From Cavia porcellus (Eukaryota; Chordata; Mammalia; Rodentia; Caviidae): DNA of 64,000 nt. This document shows, piece after piece, positions 47,645 to 59,294 of this stretch (position 1 is its first letter; each line of letters starts with the position of its first letter). The notes beneath the pieces were generated by a model. It did not search any database. It worked only from the letters and a program-made list of their open reading frames with translations, and was not told the origin of the DNA. The DNA lies in the NCBI RefSeq assembly GCF_034190915.1, contig NW_026947507.1:15758501-15822500 (forward strand), in the 5' to 3' direction. Made by a program: the position numbers and the translations under genes.

Positions 47645-48525
47645 AGGAGATGGGCACAGCACAAATTGAAAATAATGGACCATTTTACACCAAAAGAGTC
47701 AGAGGATAAGAACTACAATGAGCAAAAAAGGAAACAGTGTACAAGCTGGAGGTGGCACGAAGTGTCAGCGAGACACCACACAGCTTAACCCATTTACCTC
47801 TAATGACGACGGGGCCACCTGCTGTATGTCACTTTACAAGTAATTCCAGAGTGGCTTTTACAAGGTAGTCTAATTTTGGACTTCAGAAGAGACTAAGGCA
47901 CAATATCTATTAAGGTGACACATTAACATTTCAGAGCTGATGATGTAAACATTTAATCGCAAAGGAAAAAATACACATATATGAAATGTGAACTCACTGT
48001 GTGAAACAGTTGAATCATTTTCCATTACACACTAAGAAGTTGCCTGTTAAGTAATTTCCCTTGGCAGTTAAAATAGAATCATATGACTGTCAGTCATTTT
48101 CCAGGGTGTATCCAACACCTTCCCAGAGAGAGTGCAGAGGGACCAATGATAAGACTCTGAGGTCTTGAGATTTCCAACAAATGGGCAATAATATTTTCCA
48201 AGGAAATCTGAATAGGAAAAAAAACATGTTACACAGATAGCTACACATATTCGTGTGTACAATATGTCTTAGGAAATCGTAAGAATGAAGTACGGGAAAG
48301 TCTTCAAAGTTATGAATCTATGCCGTTACTGGCATTGTGCTCCAGGGAAAGAGGCTGCACAGTGAAGACCTATGGCTAGCAAAGCTGCAGCCTGACTCTT
48401 ACAGAAGTAGTGTAAAGGAGATGACCCATTAGGCGCCTTCATTGCATGCTCCCCAGCACTGTGAAGTACTTGCAAGTCTACAGAATACCTGTGATGCTTT
48501 AGGAAGATGGCACGTCCCTTAGTAC
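47645..48525. other. Unique DNA, nothing firmly identified
   Basis: The minus-strand frames at 48068-48262 and 48326-48628 show no splice-site support linking them to the possible exon at 47.5 kb. The 47740-47830 part keeps several CpGs ('gcacgaag', 'cagcgaga', 'atgacgacgggg') and could be constrained. Confidence 0.35.
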
Positions 48526-48528
48526 GAA

Positions 48529-48655
48529 GCACATAGGACTCGAAGTATTTCAAATTTGGCATTTTTGAATTTTGGAATATCTGCATAGACTTTATCAGGT
48601 ACTCAACGCATTTTAGACTTTGAAGCATATTGGGTTTTCAGATTAGACATGCTCC
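48529..48655. repeat. Possible old mammalian repeat
   Basis: 'atttggcatttttgaatttt', 'cttatgaagcatatt'-like words (here 'ctttgaagcatattgggt') and 'ttttcagattagacatgctc' resemble a dispersed mammalian repeat remembered as '...ggagcattttggattttcagattagggatgctcaacctg'. Family and orientation are not assigned. Confidence 0.35.
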
Positions 48656-48884
48656 AAGTATGTTACAATCTCTTGTAGCTACAGAAAAAAAATTGATTCA
48701 AGGAATAAATGACTTACAATTCAGGTATATGCTATTAAAATCATAGCTATTTTAAGAACAATAAAAAATTTAAAATCATTGGTACTATGATATCTAGTAT
48801 TTTTAGTGTGAATTAAAAAAGTAACTTTGGGTAAGTCTTCACTTTCACGAGTCATTTTTCACTAGGAGTGGAAGGAAATAAGCA

Positions 48885-48952
48885 TTCTACTCTATGAATT
48901 TATAGTTCAATACTTCCTTTCTACTCTATGAATTCACACTTCAATAACTCAT
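48885..48952. repeat. 34-bp tandem duplication, two copies
   Basis: 'ttctactctatgaatt' occurs at 48885 and 48919, and 'ttcaata' recurs in register after each. The copies differ at several positions in the middle. A local duplication unrelated to any named element. Confidence 0.75.
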
Positions 48953-48959
48953 TAAAGGT

Positions 48960-51480
48960 GGAAAATAAGGAATGACCAGTTGTCTTCTTTCTTACCTACT
49001 AAACTTACTGGCATGATGACACTGTGTGTATCTGTGAACCAGCATGGGTGAAAAAAGTAGGTCTTTAAAGAAACAGAAGCTTAAATTTAAAATAATGCTT
49101 GGATCAAAGAGTACTAGTACTAGAAAGGATTTATTGATCAAGTATAAAACTACATAGAAAAATCTTTAATTGAGTAGTTAATACAAAAACTGAAAAGCAA
49201 CATAAAATAATTAAATGAAATACTTTAATATTAGATAAGTTCCTTCATGTATATATTATACCTTAAATAGGTTTTAATAAATATTTGGTATTATGGATCT
49301 ATAATATGGAAGCATTTTTGTTAATTTTGTGCAAATTCAGAGTTAATGCCATTAAAATTCTAAATGAGCAGTACTAGTGTGCAAATGCCTGTTAAGATTA
49401 ATCCACAAAATCCTGATATCTCTCAACTGTCTCATTAACATGATAACAAACCCAAAGGAGTTTCAAATCCCTTAACACACAAAAGGCCTATTTTCTCCCA
49501 TTTTTGTACATACCACCATAAAAATGGAAATTAAACCACGTAAAAAATCTTCCAAAAATATCAAGGGTCCAATCCAAATACATAAAATACTTTTTTTATA
49601 TTAAACCACAGAAGCCATGTTGAAATGCTACTAAGGAACTGACATACAAAAACCAAAAGAGGAATCTACTATTAGTTTATTTTTTATCACAAAGCCCCAA
49701 AATTTAAAGCTGTTGAAGAAATTGACAAATACTGAATTGTCTAATATAATAAGCCATTTATTTTTAGTAAAAACTAAGTACTATATAAGAGTTAAAGATG
49801 GACATTCAAAAATTTAATTGTGAGTCTGTTTTCAAAGGTTTAAGCCAAAGATATACATACTGCGATTGCACTGGATCCTTTTGAGGTCTAATAAGGAAGA
49901 AAATAAAAACAAATTATGTTCTTTGTTATGGAGGATATGCCTTACAATATCACTGCATGGTGACAACTTCTTGTCCTCCTGTCACTGCCTGTCCTTTAGA
50001 CCATACTGCAGAAAAGCAATTTTCTGCCTCAAAAGCACTCTATTTTTTTAAAGTTTGTCTCTGGGCAATTTTCAGGTCTACTAGAGCTGCACAACTGTAT
50101 ACAGATGAGAAAGACCCAAAATAGGGCAATTTATTTGATTCCTCCTCTTCAAAACATTTAGCTGAGATTGCATATCCAACAGAGAAAGCCCAAAAAGAAT
50201 ATTCAGTAGTGACCCCCAGTGACATATATCCTTTTTATAAATTTGCATTAAATATTGTTTTCCAATAATGTAGACATCCTAGAGTTGCTTTTTATTTAAT
50301 AATAAACCCTTAGCACTAAATTTTCTTTATGATATTAAAAGCTATTTTCTATTTTAAAAAGGGCAAATCCCTGAAAATAGGTAGTTAAATATAGCATATG
50401 GAGTTTTCAGATGAAGAATTGCTTAATTTTAAGTGGTCTGCTCATTTGAATCAGCAGTTTGGTTTTTTCTGGATGAGGAGGAAAGGGCACCTTTGATGAA
50501 AAAATGTATTCCCAAATGTTCAGTTGCTGATAATTTCACACTTATCAATGCCTAGTGCTAGCATGGCTGTAATAACCTCCTGATGTAACTTTGCCCTAGC
50601 ACAGTGTGGAATGTTCCACAATAGTCTTTTACCCTAGTGGGAAAAAAAAATCTTTACCTCTAAGAGTGCCTACACAGAGGAGTAATTTAAAAGTTTTCAG
50701 ATATTAGAGCTAATACCTGCTGATACACTTTTGAAAGGATATAGTCTTTTAAAAATTGCGAACCCCTCTTATGCTGAATTACCTTCCTCAGTTCATTATT
50801 CATTTTGGGTGTATGTGGAAAGACTTGATTTTCTCACAGATGACGTTGCACAATACATCTTATAAAGCGAGCATTAGGAAACATATTCCTCTGGACACAG
50901 CAAATTCCCAGGTGAAACTTCAGGATTATTAAACTAGATAATACAGTAGCTATGGATACAAACATGGATTACAGAAAAGCAAATGCACTTGGCCTATTAC
51001 TGTCTTTCTTCTTGTGGTTGTGAGTGTATGTGTGTTACCATTTGCATCAGTGTGTGCTCAGTTTCCCTTTATTCTTATTCTCTTCTTGCTCTTTCATTTT
51101 TGATTCTGTATATGAGGTCAATTTTGAAAATCATATATATTAATTGTTTATCCTAAAGAGAAGCAGCCAAATAGCAAAGTAAAGGAACACTGTGCACGTT
51201 ATATACTTTAAGCAATTAGAAAAATTTCCCTGGTACAAATGCAATTATTCCAAGCATGGTGACACTTTTATTTTTATTTTTTTTCTAGCATAACCTAAAA
51301 AAAGTCTTGTTAATTTTTCAAGAGCACCATGAAATTACCTGATGGGTACAGTCTTGATCTTAACTCCTCATCACACAAAAGTTCTTAAACTATGTTTCCT
51401 TTGCCTGCCCTCATTTCTTCTCATAAAACTGCTTTCTAACTTCATCTGGTCCAGCTTGTGCCCCAGTTGCTGGGGAGAAG
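48960..51480. other. Unique AT-rich DNA, nothing identified
   Basis: No gene or repeat is recognised in 2.5 kb. Short frames at 49866-50051 and 50040-50225 are unsupported. The segment around 50500-50640 is slightly GC-richer. Confidence 0.4.
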
Positions 51481-51484
51481 CTGA

Positions 51485-51690
51485 CCTTCCACGAGGTCTC
51501 TGATGACCTCATTACAACTGAGCCCAAGGGCCAGTCCAATTTTCAAACCTCATCTTTCCTCGACTCTTGGGAGCATTTGTCACATTCAACTATCTCCTGG
51601 TTCTCAAAATGATTTCTGATCTCAGTTCCTGACTCCTACTTAGTTGAATCTGGTCTCCTTCATGTCTGCAGTATGTTCATTCATTCTTCA
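51485..51690 (+). repeat. L2 LINE fragment, reverse-transcriptase region
   Basis: The order 'tctctgatgacctcattaca', 'cccaagggccagtcc', 'catctttcctcgactc', 'gagcatttgtcacattcaac' and 'atctcctggttctc' follows the L2 segment that once encoded the LDLSAAFDTVDH-type reverse-transcriptase motif. The copy is frameshifted and decayed; the catalytic region is not intact and no protein is encoded. Confidence 0.55.
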
Positions 51691-51715
51691 TAGTTACTTA
51701 AGGTAAAAGTTTAAG

Positions 51716-51755
51716 TTTTTCTTCTCTTTTCTTCTCTTTTCTTTTCTTTTCTTTT
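51716..51755. repeat. (TTTTC)n-type pyrimidine repeat
   Basis: Eight or so imperfect TTTTC/TTCTC units, an all-pyrimidine tract of about 40 nt. Confidence 0.9.
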
Positions 51756-52214
51756 AATCTCATATCTACATAAAAATATTTTAGCCTGACCCAACTTTGT
51801 TCATCATATTCATAATCTGTACTGTAATTGGCTCAGATTTGCCATATCTTAGTACACAACATTTGCCCACCTCCAGAGACCTCTGAATCAGGTATCACTG
51901 CTGAGGCAGGATTTCAGTAACATTTCCAAAATATGGGTTTTCAAATGAGTCATAACGTTCTGGAATTTTAGGCTTGTGAGGAATCTACATACATCTTTTG
52001 TCCATTTTTAACATCATACTTTTTAAAGTTAAATCAGTTTTCCTTGTTTCCATTTCTAGTGATTTCTTCAATAGCTAAATGTCATGTTTTTTCTTCCTTG
52101 CTCCTGGACAGTAGGAATACTTCCTCGTAAGGCAGTAAGATGCTTAAATCTACATGATCTGGGTAATTGTAACACTCTAAACTTATATTATGTACAATAT
52201 GTAAGATCTGCTAG

Positions 52215-52385
52215 CCAGGCCTGGACGTGTTTTGCACTGCGCCAAGCACTCTGGGAGGCTAAGGCAGGAGGTTGAAAAGTTCAAGTTCCATCTGAGCAAC
52301 TTAGTGAAATAGAGAGACCCTGTGTCCAAATAAAACACCTCTGTGTAATGATTCTGTGTTCAACTGCCAGCACCAAACAAACAAA
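52215..52385 (+). repeat. Composite SINE: B1-like body joined to an ID-like end
   Basis: The first part is 7SL-derived: 'ccaggcctggacgtgttttg', 'agcactctgggaggctaag' and 'gcaggaggttgaaaagttc'. It continues 'tgagcaacttagtgaaatag' and 'gagaccctgtgtccaaataa', then an ID-like end 'gtgttcaactgccagcacc' and an AAAC tail. This B1-plus-ID arrangement is the B4-like composite SINE common in squirrels and other rodents. It is mutated and old. Confidence 0.75.
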
Positions 52386-52459
52386 CTGACATGTAATTTT
52401 TATCTTTATCTTTACAGAGTTTTGAAATTTTGTTACAAAAATGTGTCATTAAACTCTTA

Positions 52460-52790
52460 AGAGACACATACTAACATATCATTTTATTATAATTGCGATA
52501 ATTAATATTCATCATCATCTTGATTGGCTTGAGAGCCATGAGGGAATTAGTACAGCACACTGCTGGGTATATCCGAATGATCATGGAGGTGTGACCTAGG
52601 AGATTTTTTCTGGTCCTTGGTCCCTTCCTCTCAGATTCTCCTTCTGCCCTCCCCTTCCAGCCCCTAGGAGAGGAGCAGCTTCTCTGCCCACCATGCCCCT
52701 TGCCAGCACAATTCAGCCTTGGGCTAGCCAAACACAGCCTGAAAGGTCTGAATCTGTAAGCCAAAATACATCTTTCCTCTTTGCAAAACA
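52460..52790 (+). repeat. Dispersed repeat of unassigned family, copy 2
   Basis: Starts near 'cttgattggcttgagagcc', has 'ctgctgggtatatccgaatg', a GC-rich middle ('tccccttccagcccctagg', 'cccaccatgccccttgcc') and a 3' end 'tgaatctgtaagccaaaat' followed by 'acatctttcctc' and an AAAC-rich tract. It shares the general order and 3' word of the 44.6 kb copy. The minus-strand frame at 52471-52800 is the complement of this repeat, not a gene. Confidence 0.5.
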
Positions 52791-52799
52791 AAACAAACA

Positions 52800-54190
52800 A
52801 ACAAACAAAACCCTACTATGATAACATTGAAGGAAATCTCTATATTTACTTAGAGAATTCACTTTTGTGTGTTCTAAGATTATGAGACAAGGTCGTGAAT
52901 CATTTGAATCTACACAGATTTAGGACCTCACATTAGCTAGTGGTTTCTACTGTTTTCACCTATGCATGCCTTGAACAGACTTTTAAAATCATGATAAAAT
53001 TAATCTAAACATTTCTTTCCTGTCTATTTCTATCTATGCTTTGAAAAGTAATCAGGCCACAAGTTAGAAGAACAAAAATGTACTAAGAGTCACAAATAAT
53101 TAAAATTTGAGTAACTGAAAATTACTTGGCTAATCAATGTATATTCACAATATTTGGATAAAAAAATGAAGGAAAGGAAGGTAGGAGTGCACAAATTTGT
53201 TACAATAGTCTCAATGGATAAAAATACCAAAGATACATGCGAAAACTATACTGAAAATTACCTTTATTTCTGAGTTTATTTCATAATACTAATTATGTAA
53301 GTTACTATGCCACACTACAGACCTTCTAAATGATAGAGAACCTTACATGCAGTGGCTCATGCCATCAGTCAGGCCTCAATGGTCATAAAGTACTGACAGT
53401 TTAAGGCCCACCTGCGTGGGGCTGTGGGATTCATTCTGGTTTCTGTAAAAATAATGCTGCAGTGGTGTCAATCAGACTTTATCAGGAGAAAATGGAAGAA
53501 AGCCACTGATGCATACATTTACCTAGCCAGAAATCCTTACTTTCTAGGGAAAAAAAAAAAAAAAAGTTGAGTCTTGCCTCACATTTGCATCACATTGGTA
53601 GTTTGCTTTTGTTGTGCAATAAACATTTCATTTTAGCATGTGTATGTATAGGAGAATGGTGACAAAGAGCTGACTGAAATCAAATCGCCTCAGACCTATG
53701 TGGGGCTTAGAATGCAATTGCCTTATTGCCTTGCCTGCACATAAAAACAAGAATTCAGGAGGTTTTGTGTGTGTGTCAGCATGTATGTCTGATGTAGACA
53801 TATATTCAAATGATTTTTCTGCAACTCTTTTAAATGATATTAGAATTTCATGATGGTTTTTGAGATACTGGGAGCTAAATCATTTAAACTTTCTGTGCAT
53901 TAATTTTATAAAGCTAGGGTGTCATTTTATTTTAATCTCTTGTCCAATAGAATACGTTAAAATATTTGTAAAGTGTCAGAGTAAATGGTTTTAGGTTAGA
54001 CACCTCTAGAAACCATATGCCTTATCTTGGGTATGGACTAACTAATCCATGAATCCTCAAATCAAATGTAGTGATCTCCAATCCCTGGAGCTGCTATTCC
54101 TTATTATACCTTCTCATTTATGTCAAGGGTTTTATCATTCTATCAGTAATTAAGGTTGTATCATAGCTGATATATCTTTCTCACACATAT
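52800..54190. other. Unique AT-rich DNA, nothing firmly identified
   Basis: Around 53350-53430 'gcagtggctcatgccatcag' and 'gacagtttaaggccca' hint at a very decayed B1-type SINE, ending well before a 15-A run at about 53551. Nothing else is recognised. Confidence 0.4.
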
Positions 54191-54192
54191 TT

Positions 54193-54268
54193 TCATACCT
54201 GAGATCGAACTCATGACCTTGCATTTTCCAGGCAGTGGCTTATGCCTCTGAACTAAATCCCCAGCCCC
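54193..54268 (-). repeat. ID-type SINE, antisense
   Basis: 'cctgagatcgaactcatgac' (complement of the B-box region), 'ttccaggcagtggcttatgc' and 'gaactaaatccccagcccc' (complement of the A-box end). Diverged, tail short. Confidence 0.75.
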
Positions 54269-54469
54269 TTACACATGTTTGTATCTACTATTTCCATTTT
54301 GTTTTTTGGGTCATTGTTAAAGATAAAGTTCAGGCTTTAATGCTGTTACTGAGTTAATCTTCCCAAAGCAAAATTCTATCACATAAATTCACACTTTTAT
54401 TATGGCAATTAAAGTTATCTATAAGTTGGTTAAGCATCATATCTCACAATTGTTATACAAATAACTTCA

Positions 54470-54665
54470 ATCCAGATAATCTCATGTGCAACTTTCTTTT
54501 CTCATTTCTGTCTCTGAAATCTGCTTATACTCTTCCACCTGAAATACCTTCTGTCTTCCATTTACCTGTCCAAATTCTCCATATTGCTCAAAGCTCAGCT
54601 GATGCTCCAGATTCACTATGAAATCACTTCCTGTGTCTTTAGCCCTTGGATGTCTTTCTCTCTTC
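54470..54665 (+). repeat. L2 LINE 3' region
   Basis: 'cttccacctgaaataccttc', 'tacctgtccaaattctcc', 'ttgctcaaagctcagctgat' and 'atgaaatcacttcctgtgtc' follow the L2 order 'cctggaatgcccttc...tgcctggcaaactcct...caagactcagctcaaatgtcacctcc'. The overlapping minus-strand frame (54482-54667) is the complement of this repeat. Confidence 0.5.
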
Positions 54666-55202
54666 ATTTCAATCAGGGGTCTTTTACTTACTTTTTAATC
54701 AAGAGTGTATCAGTTATGCATTACACTTTGCTATCAGGGGCAGCTATGTAATTTGCAAAACCCAAATGCAAAAAAAAAAACCACAGATAATCCTAGTTTG
54801 TGTTTCCAATACTATCAGCATGATTTAGCAGAGCATTAATCAAACATGGGACTTTCTTCATATGGAGTCCTGTGAGACTATACAGATGGCAGCTACACAC
54901 ATGCAACTGGCCCTGAATGTTCTATTACACTATTGTTAGATGTTTAAAACATAATTTATAATAGATACTAGCTTTTCTATCTCATTCATAAGTTGCCTGG
55001 AGAGGCATCAGATACTTGTTATATACATAGAGTAGCAAGTACTATGTGATCACTATGGAATAAATCATCTATTTATATGTGTATTATATCTTGCTACTAA
55101 AAATTATCATTGGCATTATGACAAAAGAAACAAAAATTCTTAGTGATTAAAAATTTGACTCTCAAACATGAAAAGTAATGGCTTAAAATAACAGCAATTC
55201 AG

Positions 55203-55260
55203 GGCTGGGAATTTAGCTCAGTGGCCTGCCTGACATGCACAAAAAACATGACAGTTCCAC
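55203..55260 (+). repeat. ID-type SINE fragment
   Basis: Begins 'gggctgggaatttagctcag' and 'tggcctgcctgacatgcac', then loses the B-box region and tail. A truncated, decayed copy. Confidence 0.6.
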
Positions 55261-55465
55261 AAGTTACACATAAAGCATAGTTCACTGATGTATCTACTCT
55301 TATAATTTTAAAGGCATAACATAGACTCATACTCTATTTTGTGTTATCTTATTGCTAGGAGGTCCCCACTTAACATGATGTGTCTTTAAAAGGCAACATT
55401 GTATTTTTTCATCTGTCAATCAAACCACAACCTATTGATTAGATTGATGCTTTAGTTATTGGGGG

Positions 55466-55466
55466 C

Positions 55467-55550
<84 letters not shown>

Positions 55551-55636
55551 GACAGAGAGAGAGACAGAGAGAGAGACAGAGACAGAGATAGAGACAGAGA
55601 GAGACAGAGACATAGACATAGACATAGAGAGAGGGG
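55466..55636. repeat. Long (GA)n with GACA-type variants
   Basis: About 40 GA units, then a series with GAGACA, GACAGA and GACATA variants, about 170 bp in all and almost wholly purine on the plus strand. Frames crossing it on either strand (RERERE or SLSLSL) are array translations, including the two of 100 and 129 residues. Such mirror-type purine tracts can form triplex DNA and stall polymerases. Confidence 0.98.
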
Positions 55637-55639
55637 ACA

Positions 55640-57900
55640 TTTTAAAAAGAGCTGGTAGGCAGGAGGAAAATGCAGGAAGAACCATCTCGGTTGTTTGGCA
55701 TCTTCAAAGCTTCCAAAAGAGAATAATAATGCCCTATGCACCTTGTTTCTCCTGCATCCTCAAGCTCTACCTCAGGGGAGGATGGAAGAAAACAGGGTTC
55801 CTTTGCAGAGGCAGCAGATATTCTTATTGGATACTATTCAAGTCATGATACAATATGGTATCTCTCTTAAGGCTAATAAAAGATAAATGGCAAGACTTTC
55901 CCCCAAAGAGACTGACTGTTCATCTTCATTCAGACTTTAAAGTGCTTCACTTTCAAGGTGACAGTGCTAAGTATGGCCTATAAATCCATCTCTGGCTTGC
56001 CTTTAGACAGTTATAGTATATGTTAGATTTCTTTGCTCCAAGCAATACTCTAGACTAACCCTTGTTAAAAGTATTACTGTAGATATTTCAGTACCTCTTA
56101 CAAAAGTGTCACCTTTGAAGTTATTTTCCTGCAAAATTCAAACTACATTAATCTTACTTCCATAGATATTTGAAGTTTGGGTTTCCCCAAGTTGAAATCA
56201 TTCCTCATGACACTAAAATAAAAATCAAGCTCTATAACTTAAATGTCTTAGTAGCAGTAGGAAATAGACTAAAAATAGCCTTAAATACCACTTTAAAGTG
56301 GAAAAATGGCAATTGAGGAAAAATGGAAATATCTACTCCCACATCTGCAATGATATAGGAATATCTAAGTAGAATTCATGTAATTCATGAGAAAGTTTAA
56401 TTGTCTTATACTTTCTTCAGATGTTGCTGAATTATCAGCTGATTTTATTTTGCAAGTGCTTTGTAAAAGTTCCTTTTAGTATAATAACTTATGAAATGTT
56501 TCATTGTAGAAAAATTTGCATAAAACTCATTTTTGATTTCCTCTGGTAATCAGACACAAGGACCCATCACAGTATTGTCTGAAAGACAGAAGAATGAACT
56601 ACTACTTGTGATTTGAAAGGTTGAAGTTGAGATGATTTTGTTTCTTTATTTTGCTTCCAAGATGACCACACAGTTATCAAGCTCTATAATGACATTTTTT
56701 TTACAATTTCAGGTATTCTAAAAGCTACTTTTTCTTGAAAAAGCTTTTTTGTAATTATTTATCAAAAATGAGATACAGTAGAATTTGTATTCTGAATGCC
56801 ATGAGAAATTGTAGGTAATCATGGGCATTCAAAATGCAAGCTGCTCTTCTCAGGACATCAGACAATGAAATGTTAGATAAAGACAGAGTCCTGAAAATAC
56901 AAGCGAATAACTTTTATTTTTACAATGAAAATAGAAACAAAATAACCAATTTCATATGCATGGGGAGAAATTAACTAGAAGGTCTATGCGGAAAGTCAAA
57001 GACAGTGCAATAGAATTCAGCATATATTAATGCTGCTTATATGCTTACCTGAGCTACTACCCACATAAGATAAAAAAAAATGAAATATAATTAAAGCCAT
57101 GTATGAAATTGAAATAAAATATGCAGCAAGTTTCAAATTTAAAGGAACATAAGATAAAATACAGAAAAACGTAAATTACTACACAAGTCATTAAGCAATA
57201 ACAGTCATTAATATAATAAAAACATTTGAATAAATGAATATTTGGCAATTAGGTAAGAAACAATGGAATTCTAAAATGTCTTTGTTTAAAATGTGTATAT
57301 AAATTTGTCCTCCTCAAAGACTGGACAACTAATTTTAACTTGGAAATCATCAATATATATATTTAATGGAGTCCAATATGGTAATTGTTAATTTATATTT
57401 TATCATCAGGTCTTTATCTCTGGATGTATGAATACAATATGTATACTTTTAAAGATCTGCGTAAAAAGAATGGGATCTGGTCAGATAACTGACAAATGGT
57501 TAAGGGGGGAAGGAGGTCCAGCTTGGGACACTCATCCCACAGTGCCCAGGCTATCTCTATAGTTTCCCTGGGTACAGAGACCAAATGTCATATTGCTTCA
57601 CTTTGCTCCTGTACCATTATCCTGATGAATATTCTGTTTCTCTTTTTTAGTGCTTACTCAATTTTTATACTTATAAGTACGTGTTAGTAGTACATAATGA
57701 TCACGTTCGCTTCAGACAGTAGATACATGTGCATAACACATCTTTGTTATTCCCTGTCCCTCTTTTCCCTACCCCTTTCTTTGGTTCTTACTCTTGACAG
57801 TACATGCATGTGTACATTTATGGTAGAATAGTAGTATCTATCAAAGTACACAGTACCTAGATGTTAAAATAAATATTTTCCCTAAAAAACAAATCTATGA
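55640..57900. other. Unique AT-rich DNA, nothing firmly identified
   Basis: No gene recognised. The part around 57655-57850 ('acatgtgcataacacatc', 'tgtccctcttttccctaccc', 'tgacagtacatgcatgtg') looks like an old retroelement tail but I cannot assign it. The frame at 57496-57687 is unsupported. Confidence 0.4.
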
Positions 57901-57904
57901 AGTT

Positions 57905-58012
57905 GAATGGCTATCTCAGCTTTACAGTAGAAACAACTGAAGCTAATTATCTGGAAATGACAGAGTTCCCATTGAAACCCTGGTTTGTTGACTTCAAAGA
58001 GAAATATTGTTA
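57905..58012 (-). repeat. MIR SINE, antisense
   Basis: 'ctcagctttacagtagaaac' followed by 'tgaagctaattatctgg', 'atgacagagttcccattgaa' and 'ccctggtttgttgacttcaa' is the complement of the MIR core and 5' part (compare 'ttttacagatgaggaaactg...ggcagagctgggattcgaacccaggtctgttgactcc'). Confidence 0.65.
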
Positions 58013-58014
58013 TG

Positions 58015-58935
58015 AATAAGTTTAGTGCTTCTATTTCCACTGTATTTAATATACTTATTGAATAATTTTAGGTTTGAAATTCTTTACTAATAATTTAAAA
58101 AGTACAACATCATGAACAAGTGGGGGATTATTTCATATTCATGCTTAAATTTTGAAAACATTACCTAAATTGCAGGCTATATAACATATTAAAAGCTTTG
58201 TTTGTGAGTTCATTTCTCGGATGCAGCTTGGAGTTAAATGCCATAGTTTCTTTCCCGCATGTGTATAAGTATTCAGTTCTCATTTTTTTTCTACTATACT
58301 TTTGGTCAAAGAAAAAAGAAGTTTCCATTTTCTGGGTTTTCCAAAACAAGTCAATATTCCCACATAAGATAATGAATTTTAAAAACCCAAGGATTTCTAT
58401 ATCGGTCAGATTAACAGTTCACTCAGTCTAGTTAAAGAATTGTCTCCCTGTCAAGTGAAGCCCTGCTCTTGACATTGCTTATCTTTCTTTCTCTCTTGGG
58501 ACTGTTCATTTTCTATCCATTTGGTGAAAAAGAAAGTGATATGGGAGGTGGGAGAAACGAAAATACAGTCATAATCTAGAAAACTGAAAAACTCAAACCA
58601 AGACTTTGTGCAAAGTCATAAGGAACAATAATAGAAAGTTTAAAAAAGGAACAGAATTAATAAATGATGAAAACGGGTGGCTAAGAATACGTCAAATATG
58701 GGGAAAACTTACTATAAAAAATCGATAACATATTTTTACTTTCATTTATTTTACAAATATTTCCTGGTTTTTCCCTTCTATAATCATTTCCTTCCCTGTG
58801 TATTCAAAAAAAAAAAAATAAAACAAAAAACAAAAAAATAAATGAAATTGCTCGCTTTAATAAAGAATTCAAATAGAGATAAAACTATATGACTGTCATA
58901 TTTGCATTAATTCTGGGGGAATTTTTCAGTGTTTG
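58015..58935. other. Unique AT-rich DNA, nothing identified
   Basis: Overlapping short frames at 58161-58431 are unsupported; an A-rich stretch lies near 58806-58850. Confidence 0.4.
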
Positions 58936-58940
58936 AACTC

Positions 58941-59289
58941 TGCTATAATCTGAATATATCCCCCAGAATTCAGCTATTGAAACTTAATCACCAAAGTGTG
59001 AATACAACATGCATATAGGAAGTGATTAATTCTTAAGGTTCCCCTCAGATCCTTCTACTACTTGAGTACCCAGGGCTCATCCCCTCTCTGGAACACAACA
59101 TTCAAAAAGCTATTTTGAAAGCAGAGATCAGACTTGCGTCAGACGCCTTGAAACACCTTGATCTTGAATTTCTAGCCTCCAGTACATTGAGAAATAAATT
59201 TCTACTATGTATACATTAGCCAGTCTTAGGATTTTGTTGTAGCAGTATACACAGAATAAGACAAAGCAGTATACATAGAATAAGACAAA
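58941..59289 (+). mobile_element. Solo LTR of MaLR type (MST/MLT1-like)
   Basis: Starts 'tgctataatctgaatatatc' and 'ccccagaattcagctattga' (consensus 'tgctatggtttgaatgtgtcccccaaagttca'), continues 'aaacttaatcaccaaagtg', and near the end reads 'cttgatcttgaatttctagc', 'ctccagtacattgagaaata', 'aatttctactatgtataca' and 'attttgttgtagcagtatac' before 'gaataagacaaa'. This is a solo LTR of an old mammalian ERVL-MaLR family; no internal or coding retroviral sequence is present. Its last 24 bp are duplicated in tandem. Confidence 0.8.
59242..59289. repeat. 24-bp tandem duplication at the LTR end
   Basis: 'gcagtatacacagaataag' plus 'acaaa' at 59242-59265 is followed immediately by the same 24 bp (59266-59289) with one substitution. 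The duplication occurred after LTR insertion and is recent relative to the LTR. Confidence 0.9.
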
Positions 59290-59294
59290 CAGTA

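Noticed and set aside
52471..52800. 109-residue minus-strand frame with basic, proline/serine-rich middle
   Set aside because: Lies wholly within a dispersed repeat; the composition reflects the repeat's GC-rich middle.
55439..55848. Open frames of 100 and 129 residues with RERERE or SLSLSL repeats
   Set aside because: They are translations of the (GA)n array; no independent coding evidence.
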